Shown piece after piece: positions 8,198-14,277 of a DNA stretch of 24,629 bases. Below the pieces are notes generated by a model that worked only from the letters and a program-made list of their open reading frames with translations, was not told the DNA's origin and did not search any database. The position numbers were made by a program, and so were the translations under genes. Origin of the DNA: an uncultured Ruminiclostridium sp. (GTDB lineage Bacteria > Bacillota > Clostridia > Oscillospirales > Ruminococcaceae); NCBI GenBank assembly GCA_910585505.1, contig CAJUFF010000025.1:1-24629 (forward strand), read 5' to 3'. Numbering within the stretch: the stretch's first letter is position 1; every line of letters starts with the position of its first letter.

Positions 8198-9121
8198 ATG
8201 GCTCTTCCTGATTTTAAAAAAACGGCTCAGAACAAAGCCGCCGTTCCCGAATGGGCAGAATATTTAAAAGAAGATGAATTTATAAGCTATTCCGTCACTT
8301 ATAAATGCAGGGAGTATCTTGAGCTGTTCGACGAATATGTTTATACGTGCGGGGAAACTGGGGATATAAAGTATTACGTTTATGACCCCGTAAAACACGG
8401 GGCGGCTCCCGACAAAAAATATCCCGTTCTGACGTTTCTTCACGGCGCCAGTAATTCCCTTATGGGGAAAGACTGTATAATGTGCTGCGGCGGTGAGCAG
8501 TACGCTTCGCCGAAATATCAGGAGCAAATGGGCGGGGCTTATATAATAGTCCCCATTGCCAACGAAAAGCGGTTGGAGAACGGACGGATAGAGGGGACAT
8601 GGTCGGAGGAACGGATACCTTATCATATACCCGTTAAAGGGATATGCGATAAGGTGGCGGACTCGAATCGGAAAAATATCGGAAAGAAGTTTATTTTGGG
8701 GGCGTCTTCGGGAGGCGGATTTACATGGCGCTTGCTTGAAAAATATCCCGATTATTTTGACGGGGCGATGCCTATTGCTTCGGGATACGTTCCCGATGAG
8801 CAATCTCTTGAAAAAATAGGAAAGACAAAGACAAGGATACTTGTCGCTCACGGAAAGCATGACGAAATGGCGGATTTTGACGAATGCGTAAAGCCTTTTA
8901 TAAATGCGCTTGAGAAAACGGGAAACTGTGATCTGTTTTTTCCGGAGTGGGTCTATAACGGAGACGGGGGGATCGCTTCGGTATATTACGGCTTCGAGAT
9001 GGGGCAGCATTGTATGATAAACTGGGTGCAGTCGAATCTTATGTTTGACGACGGAAGGGCGGCTGACGAAAGGTTTCCAGAGGGAGTCACGGGCTGGATA
9101 AGAAAGGTCTGTGACAATTAG
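8198..9121 (+). CDS. Alpha/beta-hydrolase, esterase-like
   Basis: This is a 307-residue serine hydrolase of the alpha/beta fold, closest in look to the esterase / PHB-depolymerase-like group; the substrate is unknown. Visible parts are the oxyanion strand VLTFLHGASN (HG at 82-83), the nucleophile elbow GASSGG (Ser170), a probable acid in VAHGKHDEMADF (Asp222) and a probable catalytic His in MGQHCMINWV (His271). No signal peptide is visible, so it is probably cytoplasmic. A GTG at 8192 opens the frame, but the ATG at 8198 sits at the right distance from TTGAGGTG and is preferred. It follows gatB by 46 bases and may be cotranscribed, although a functional link is not evident. Five of the first 170 residues outside motifs are Cys (for example CIMCC). 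Confidence 0.75.
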   Translation: MALPDFKKTAQNKAAVPEWAEYLKEDEFISYSVTYKCREYLELFDEYVYTCGETGDIKYYVYDPVKHGAAPDKKYPVLTFLHGASNSLMGKDCIMCCGGEQYASPKYQEQMGGAYIIVPIANEKRLENGRIEGTWSEERIPYHIPVKGICDKVADSNRKNIGKKFILGASSGGGFTWRLLEKYPDYFDGAMPIASGYVPDEQSLEKIGKTKTRILVAHGKHDEMADFDECVKPFINALEKTGNCDLFFPEWVYNGDGGIASVYYGFEMGQHCMINWVQSNLMFDDGRAADERFPEGVTGWIRKVCDN

Positions 9122-9156
9122 AACATTTTTTTATAGAATAAATTATCAATATATTT

Positions 9157-9230
9157 TTTAAGACGCAGCTTAAACAAGCCGAAGACAGAACACGCCGTCT
9201 AAGAGGCGAGGGACGTCCGGCAGCGGTTAT
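9157..9230 (+). repeat. Family 3 element, copy E1 (constant ends, variable 31-nt middle)
   Basis: TTTAAG and CTTAAA flank six bases and form a small hairpin that runs into the constant left end CTTAAACAAGCCG (9169-9181). A 31-base middle follows, then the constant right end AC(G/A)TCCGGCAGCGGTTAT (9213-9230). The second copy is at 18681-18753. GCCG and CGGC of the two ends can pair. The middle has weak pairing here (CGCC...GGCG). It lies 44 bases before aspS and could be part of its leader. Confidence 0.75.
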
Positions 9231-9273
9231 GTAATATTTTGCAATTTTTTTCACGAAAGGAAACAGCATAAAA

Positions 9274-11064
9274 ATGATCAGAGAAAACAAGTACCGCACA
9301 CACACCACCGAAATGATTACGGAAGAATGTCTCGACAAAAAAGTCCGCGTGGCGGGGTGGGTGGAGAATATCCGCGATCACGGAGGAATAAAGTTCATTG
9401 ACCTTCGCGATCACTACGGTGTTGTACAGATTACCATGCAGCAGAACGAAGGCCTTCTCGAAGGCATACACAGGGAATTTACCGTATCCGTTGAGGGAAA
9501 GGTGATAAACCGCGACCCTTCCACTTATAATGATAAAATCATAACGGGAAGGGTTGAAATAGTTGCGGAAAGCCTTACGGTTCTGGGCGAGGTTAACGAA
9601 AATCTGCCTTTTGAGGTGGATTCCTCAAAGAACAGCAGCGAGGATATACGCTTAAAATACCGTTTTCTCGATTTAAGAAATAAAAGAATGCACGACAATA
9701 TTGTTTTTCGCTCGAGGATTATGCAGTTTATGCGTGAAAAGATGTTGGAGGAGGGATTTCTGGAGCTTCAGACTCCTATTTTGTCCACTTCCTCCCCCGA
9801 AGGGGCGAGAGACTTCCTTATTCCCAGCAGAAAACACCATGGCAAATTCTACGCGCTTCCACAGGCGCCTCAGATATTCAAGCAGCTTTATATGGTGAGC
9901 GGCTTTGACAGGTATTTTCAGCTTGCTCCCTGTTTCCGTGACGAGGACGCGAGAGCGGACAGAACGGCGGGAGAGTTTTATCAGCTTGACTTTGAAATGG
10001 CTTTCTCCGACCAAGAGGACGTTTTCGCGGTGGCGGAAAGAGTGTTCCCCGCCATTCTTCAAAAATTCGGCGGCGGAAAGGAGTTTTCTTCGGCTCCCTT
10101 CAGGCGCATCACATACGCCGACGCCATGCTGAAATACGGCACCGACAAGCCCGATCTTCGCAATCCCCTTGAAATAATCGATATTTCCGACATTTTCGTG
10201 TCTACCGATTTCAAGCCCTTCCGCGGAAAAACAGTAAGGGCGATAAACGTTCCCGGCATGGCTTCAAAGAGCAAGACGTTCTTCCAGAAGATGGAGGAAT
10301 ACGCTTTGTCCATTGGCATGAAGGGACTTGGCTATGTAAAGGTTGATGAAAACTTCAACTATCTCGGACCCATTGACAAATTTCTTTCCGACGGAGACAG
10401 AAAGGAGCTTAAGGAGCGTGCGCGGCTTAATGTGGGAGACGTTCTGTACTTTATCGCCGACGATAAGAAGAACGCAGAGAAATTCGCGGGGCTTATCAGG
10501 AGTGAAGTGGCGGAAAGAATGGAAATGGTGGACAAAAACCGCTTTGAGGTTTGCTGGATAGTAGACTTTCCCATGTATGAGGAGGATGAGGAAACCGGAA
10601 AGCCCGTGTTTACCCATAATCCTTTTTCAATGCCGCAGGGCGAGCTTGAGGCTTTGGAGACAAAAGCGCCGGAGGATGTTTTGGCGTATCAGTACGACCT
10701 TGTATGCAACGGTCTTGAGTTGGTTTCGGGAGCGGTAAGGAACCACAGAACCGACGTTATGGTTAAATCCTTTGAGATAGCGGGATATACGGAAGCGGAT
10801 ATTATAAACAAATTCGGATCGCTGTACAACGCGTTTAAATACGGTGCGCCGCCTCACGCGGGAATGGCGTTCGGTATTGACAGAATGATAATGATGCTTC
10901 TCGACGAGGAGAGCATAAGGGAGGTTATTGCATTTCCGCTTAATTCCAATGCTCAGGATCTGCTGTTGGGCGCACCCACCGAGGTTACGGAGCAGCAGCT
11001 CAGGGAGGTTCACATCAAGGTAAGAACCAAGCCGGGCTTTAACGGAGTTAAGAGTGAGGAGTAA
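9274..11064 (+). CDS. aspS: Aspartyl-tRNA synthetase (possibly non-discriminating)
   Basis: This class II synthetase charges tRNA(Asp), and possibly tRNA(Asn), with aspartate. The order is an N-terminal OB-fold anticodon domain (residues 1-110), a catalytic domain with motif 2 FRDEDARADR from residue 221, a bacterial GAD insertion, and motif 3 GMAFGIDRMIMMLL near 530. The 596-residue length is normal for bacterial AspRS. In the anticodon domain the loop reads RDHGG (His36). A His here, rather than the Leu of discriminating enzymes such as that of E. coli, is a mark of non-discriminating AspRS in studied cases. With gatCAB 1.1 kb upstream, an Asp-tRNA(Asn) route is plausible but not proven. 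GAAAGGA lies about 12 bases before the ATG. Confidence 0.96.
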   Translation: MIRENKYRTHTTEMITEECLDKKVRVAGWVENIRDHGGIKFIDLRDHYGVVQITMQQNEGLLEGIHREFTVSVEGKVINRDPSTYNDKIITGRVEIVAESLTVLGEVNENLPFEVDSSKNSSEDIRLKYRFLDLRNKRMHDNIVFRSRIMQFMREKMLEEGFLELQTPILSTSSPEGARDFLIPSRKHHGKFYALPQAPQIFKQLYMVSGFDRYFQLAPCFRDEDARADRTAGEFYQLDFEMAFSDQEDVFAVAERVFPAILQKFGGGKEFSSAPFRRITYADAMLKYGTDKPDLRNPLEIIDISDIFVSTDFKPFRGKTVRAINVPGMASKSKTFFQKMEEYALSIGMKGLGYVKVDENFNYLGPIDKFLSDGDRKELKERARLNVGDVLYFIADDKKNAEKFAGLIRSEVAERMEMVDKNRFEVCWIVDFPMYEEDEETGKPVFTHNPFSMPQGELEALETKAPEDVLAYQYDLVCNGLELVSGAVRNHRTDVMVKSFEIAGYTEADIINKFGSLYNAFKYGAPPHAGMAFGIDRMIMMLLDEESIREVIAFPLNSNAQDLLLGAPTEVTEQQLREVHIKVRTKPGFNGVKSEE

Positions 11065-11073
11065 AGATTATTT

Positions 11074-11220
11074 CTCCCCCATTTTTTGAACTTTTTTGCT
11101 TGCCCGACTGTCGAAATACTTCGTCGGAAATCCTTGAAATATGCGCATATTCCCTCGGCTTTCTTCCTCGTCTTTCGACAGTCGTTCGGCGCATAAAATC
11201 TTCGGGAGTAAATGGGGGAG
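11074..11220 (-). repeat. Long palindrome, core family 2, copy R3 (inverted)
   Basis: CTCCCCCATTT (11074-11084) pairs with AAATGGGGGAG (11210-11220), and CGACTGTCGAAA (11105-11116) pairs with TTTCGACAGTCG (11173-11184). On the minus strand the centre reads GACGAGGA, GAAAGCCGAGGGAATA, then TATTTCAAGG, matching the centre of R1 at 2747-2800, but the arms are wholly different. A perfect palindrome ATATGCGCATAT sits in the middle (11139-11150). It separates aspS from the AI-2E-family gene. Confidence 0.8.
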
Positions 11221-11251
11221 CAATAACAACCGAAAGGGAACGGACATAAAG

Positions 11252-12637
11252 ATGAAATACAAATGGGATAAAAAATACCTGTACTGGGGCATAACCGCCC
11301 TTGCCGTAATTATTGCGGCGCGGCTTCTGGACGCTATCTTTATTTCGGGCACCACCGTGTTCGGAAGCTTTATTTCAAAGCTTTTGGGTGCGTTGTCTCC
11401 TGTGTTTTACGGCTTCGCTTTCGCTTATCTCCTGAATCCGGTGGAAAATTTCTTTGAAAAAAGCGTGTTTATGAAGCTGTCGGCAAAAAAAAGGGCAAAG
11501 CTTGATCCCGATCATAATTACGGCAACGAAATTATGATAAAGACAAAAAAACACGCCCGCGTTTTCGGTGTGGTATGCGCCATGGCGACATTTTTTATAA
11601 TAATCACCGGCGTTATATTGATTATACTTCCTCAGCTTATTTCTACCATTCAGGGTCTGGTTAACAACATTCCCGGCTATGTCAATGACGCCACCGATTG
11701 GATAAACAAGCAGCTTGTGAATTATCCGGAAATTCAGAGCTGGCTGAATACCAACCTTAATCAGGCAATGAGCTATTTCACCCAGTGGCTGAGCGATACG
11801 CTGATGCCTCAGGTGTCAAATATTGTCACGGCCTTTTCCAGCGGGGTGTTTGCGGTTATACAGGTGTTCACCAACATCTTTTTCGGAATAGTAATAGCCA
11901 TATATTTTCTTTTCAGCAAGGAGCTTTTCGCGGCGCAGCTTAAGAAGGTGGTATACAGTATAGCTTCCCCCAGATACGGTAACGCCGTGATCCGCAATAT
12001 GCGTGAAATTCACCGCACCTTCGGGGGATTCCTGTCAGGGAAGATTATAGACAGTCTTATTATTATGATGATCTTTATGATTATCCTTTCGGTGTTCCGG
12101 TTTCCTTATGCGGTTTTATGCAGCGTGGTAATGGGACTATTCAACATAATTCCCGTGTTCGGTCCGTTTATAGGAGCTATTCCCTGCGCGCTTCTGGTGC
12201 TTCTGGAGGATCCGTGGTACTTCCTGTACTTTGTGGCGGTGGTTATAATCGTGCAGCAGCTTGACGGAAACGTTATAGGCCCGATGGTTTTGGGCGGTTC
12301 CACCGGACTTTCCAGCTTCTGGATAATTTTTTCTTTGCTTCTCGGTCAGAGTATTTTCGGTTTTTTGGGGCTTATTATCGGAATTCCCCTGTTTGCGGTG
12401 ATTTATTCTATTTTCCGCGCAAGGGTAGGCAGCAAGCTTGAATCCAAGGGGCTGCCGTCCGATTCAAACGTTTACCGTAAAGTGGCGTATGTGGACGAAA
12501 ACACGGGAGAGCTTATTACTCTCTATGAGTATAACGAAAAGCAGAATATCAGAAAAGAACAGGAGGAGCTTCAGAAGCAGATGAAACACGGGTCTTTAAG
12601 GAGACATTTTACCAAAAGGATGCATAGGGGTAAGTAA
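11252..12637 (+). CDS. AI-2E family transporter / YtvI-like membrane protein
   Basis: This is a polytopic inner-membrane protein of the AI-2E transporter family (PF01594); members export or exchange small solutes or ions, and the cargo here is unknown. The preferred ATG at 11252 gives 461 residues; a longer frame from 11141 would run through the long palindrome and is not credible. Helices are seen near residues 9-30, 38-62, 104-126 and 195-222, with four to five more between 262 and 390. A polar segment lies at about 130-190. Family signatures include NIIPVFGPFIGAIP (298-311) and DGNVIGPMVLG (338-348). A charged, Lys/Arg-rich tail ends the protein. It appears to be transcribed alone or with aspS. 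Confidence 0.88.
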   Translation: MKYKWDKKYLYWGITALAVIIAARLLDAIFISGTTVFGSFISKLLGALSPVFYGFAFAYLLNPVENFFEKSVFMKLSAKKRAKLDPDHNYGNEIMIKTKKHARVFGVVCAMATFFIIITGVILIILPQLISTIQGLVNNIPGYVNDATDWINKQLVNYPEIQSWLNTNLNQAMSYFTQWLSDTLMPQVSNIVTAFSSGVFAVIQVFTNIFFGIVIAIYFLFSKELFAAQLKKVVYSIASPRYGNAVIRNMREIHRTFGGFLSGKIIDSLIIMMIFMIILSVFRFPYAVLCSVVMGLFNIIPVFGPFIGAIPCALLVLLEDPWYFLYFVAVVIIVQQLDGNVIGPMVLGGSTGLSSFWIIFSLLLGQSIFGFLGLIIGIPLFAVIYSIFRARVGSKLESKGLPSDSNVYRKVAYVDENTGELITLYEYNEKQNIRKEQEELQKQMKHGSLRRHFTKRMHRGK

Positions 12638-12659
12638 TACTAATCTTTGATTAGTATTA
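12635..12659 (+). repeat. Perfect 11-bp hairpin, family 1, minimal copy D
   Basis: TAATACTAATC, loop TTT, GATTAGTATTA form a perfect stem right at the end of the AI-2E-family gene. It is followed by TTAGGTATTAC, which resembles the family 1 linker TTTAGGGTGTAA. The second stem expected after the linker is not recognisable, although a right-hand end AAATTAGTATAA is present at 12746-12757. It has no T-run, so terminator function is doubtful. Confidence 0.7.
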
Positions 12660-12762
12660 GGTATTACAAATATTATGGAGAATCGAAGATCGATTCTTTG
12701 TGTGCGACTTTTTATCAAGTCTGTTTTTTGATATAAACTTTTAGAAATTAGTATAAAAAAAC

Positions 12763-12821
12763 GCCGCCGCTTTGGCAACGAAAATCCGGTTTTTACCGGT
12801 ATTCCATGCCCAAAGCGGCGG
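12763..12821 (-). terminator. GC-rich terminator hairpin, probably for the minus-strand signalling operon
   Basis: CCGCCGCTTTGG (12764-12775) pairs with CCAAAGCGGCGG (12810-12821), and an inner hairpin CCGGT/ACCGG sits in the loop. Read on the minus strand the stem is followed by GCGTTTTTTTATAC, a classic Rho-independent form. On the plus strand it is followed by TTTCGCCGTTTTTATG, which may also work for the AI-2E-family gene. Confidence 0.75.
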
Positions 12822-12890
12822 TTTCGCCGTTTTTATGCGTTTTATACCAATCCCTTTTTAAGCGGACATAATGCCCGCAGTATAATACTA

Positions 12891-13006
12891 ATACTAATAA
12901 CCATTTTGACACAGGATAAAATCATAGTCAAAATGGTTATTACACCCGAAACACTGTTAACCAATTAAAAACCATTTTTCCAATTTTTAATTGGTTAACA
13001 GTATAA
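12891..13006 (-). repeat. Family 1 double hairpin, copy A
   Basis: On the minus strand the order is stem 1 (ACTGTTAACCAATTAAAAA and its complement, 19 bp perfect, 12984-13002/12953-12971), the linker TGTTTCGGGTGTAA, then stem 2 (TAATAACCATTTTGAC and its complement, 16 bp perfect, 12895-12910/12927-12942), ending in ATTAGTAT. The linker matches those of copies B and C, but both stems are unrelated to theirs. Even the outer ACTAAT/ATTAGT pair is changed to ACTGTT/AACAGT. The first 55 bases recur exactly at 24575-24629. Confidence 0.85.
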
Positions 13007-13058
13007 TTCCCGATCCACAACAAAATTTGTCTATAGATTGAATTGCAATTAGTATAAA
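13003..13058 (+). repeat. Apparent chimeric half-hairpins next to copy A
   Basis: The left part (AATTCCCGATC, 13005-13015) matches the left arm of copy B at 14143-14153. The right part (TATAGATTGAATTGCAA, 13032-13048) matches the right arm of the hairpin at 6644-6681. The two halves are not complementary to each other. They are joined through ACAAAATTTGTCT, which resembles the loop sequence of copy B. The element ends ATTAGTATAA like other family members. Confidence 0.7.
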
Positions 13059-13071
13059 AAAGGGATTAACA

Positions 13072-14100
13072 TTATTTGCGTATTTTTTCCGCAATCAGCT
13101 TAAACGCTTCTATCACTTTCGGATTAAAACACCCGCATTCCCCGTTGAATATCATTTCCAACGCTTTTTCATGGGAATAAGCCGCCTTATAAACTCTCGG
13201 CGAGGTCAGCGCATCATATACGTCCGCTATCGCCACCGCCTGTGCGTGAATCGAGATTTCGTCACCTTTAAGACCGTCCGGATATCCGCCTCCGTCCCAT
13301 CTCTCATGGTGATGGCGGCAGATATCGTAGCTTAGCTGATACACCTCCTTGTCCATCATCTCGGAGGGTATGCTGGACAGTATTTCGCAGCCTTTTATAG
13401 TGTGCCCTTTCATTATTTCAAATTCGGGTTTCGTAAGCTTTGCCGGTTTATTAAGTATAAGGTCGGGTATGGATATTTTTCCCACATCATGGAGCACTGC
13501 GGCCATGGCAATATGGTCAATGTCGTTCTTGGAATGATAATATTCGGTATACATTTCGCTGATAGCCGTCATAAGAACACTTGTTATATAACTTATCCGC
13601 CTTACGTGCTCCCCCGATTCACAGCTTCTGAACTCGATTACCGATGCGAGAGTTTCCACCATTGAGCGGTTCATGCTGTTGAGCCTTGTAAGCTGTTCCG
13701 TAACGATGGATTCCAGATTGTTTCTGTGTCGGTAAAGCTCGATTATATTGGCGACGCGGCACTTAAGAAAGTGAGTTATAAAAGGCTTTACTATAACGTC
13801 CACCGCGCCTAAATGATAAGCGTCGATAAAGGTTTCCTCGTTATCGGATGAAGTGATTATAAAAACGGGGATACGAAAAATATCTCCGGTTTTATTCATC
13901 TCCTTCAGCACATCCATGCCGCCCATTTCGGGCATTATAAGATCCAGCAGTACGGCAGCTATGCCGTCGTTGTTTCTCAGCGCTTTTATGGCTTCTACGC
14001 CGTTTTCCGCTTCAATTATATTGTATTCTGCCTTAAAGGCTTCCGCCAAGATACATCTGTTTATCTCAACGTCGTCCGCGATCAAAAGCGAATTTCTCAT
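13072..14100 (-). CDS. Response regulator with HD-GYP c-di-GMP phosphodiesterase domain
   Basis: This 342-residue regulator has a receiver domain (residues 1-120) and an HD-GYP domain (about 145-342). The receiver has the acid pair D9/D10, phosphoacceptor D53 (VLLDLIMPEMGG) and K105 (VIVKPF). The HD-GYP domain is intact: H165, the HD pair H204/D205 in HDVGKISIPD, H233, the HHERWDGGGYPDGL motif (264-277), H285 and D293 in IADVYDALTSPR. It should degrade c-di-GMP when phosphorylated. It is the last gene of the minus-strand cassette, 177 bases after the hybrid kinase, with the family 1 copy B in between. GGAAGGA lies about 12 bases before the ATG. The hybrid kinase is the obvious phosphodonor. 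Confidence 0.93.
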   Translation of the reverse strand: MRNSLLIADDVEINRCILAEAFKAEYNIIEAENGVEAIKALRNNDGIAAVLLDLIMPEMGGMDVLKEMNKTGDIFRIPVFIITSSDNEETFIDAYHLGAVDVIVKPFITHFLKCRVANIIELYRHRNNLESIVTEQLTRLNSMNRSMVETLASVIEFRSCESGEHVRRISYITSVLMTAISEMYTEYYHSKNDIDHIAMAAVLHDVGKISIPDLILNKPAKLTKPEFEIMKGHTIKGCEILSSIPSEMMDKEVYQLSYDICRHHHERWDGGGYPDGLKGDEISIHAQAVAIADVYDALTSPRVYKAAYSHEKALEMIFNGECGCFNPKVIEAFKLIAEKIRK

Positions 14101-14136
14101 ATTTATTACTATTCCTTCCTCTTAAGGGGTATATGT

Positions 14137-14266
14137 TATACTAATTCCCGATCAAAGTACAGACAAATTTTGTTGTCGATCGGGAATTAGTGCTTAGGGT
14201 GTAATTCTCAATCATCTTGTGGACCCTGTGAAATTTTGTCTATAAGATGATTGAGGATTAGTATTA
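14137..14266 (+). repeat. Family 1 double hairpin, copy B
   Basis: Stem 1 is ACTAATTCCCGATC (14140-14153) with its exact complement at 14178-14191. The linker GCTTAGGGTGTAA follows (14192-14204). Stem 2 is CTCAATCATCTT at 14207-14218 with its complement near 14244-14255, one wobble at the outer end, then ATTAGTAT (14257-14264). The loops contain CAAATTTTGT and AAATTTTGTCT. It lies inside the presumed signalling operon, between the kinase and the HD-GYP gene. Confidence 0.88.
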
Positions 14267-14277
14267 CAAGCCGATTT

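Noticed and set aside
8264..9010. 248-codon minus-strand frame
   Set aside because: It is antisense to the alpha/beta hydrolase, which has a recognisable GASSGG elbow; the antisense product resembles no family.
9157..9273. A T-box leader for aspS
   Set aside because: The gap before aspS lacks a GGTGGTACC core and Stem I features; the recognisable part is the family 3 element.
11141..11251. Upstream extension of the AI-2E-family gene by 37 residues
   Set aside because: It lies inside the long palindrome R3; the ATG at 11252 starts a normal family N-terminus.
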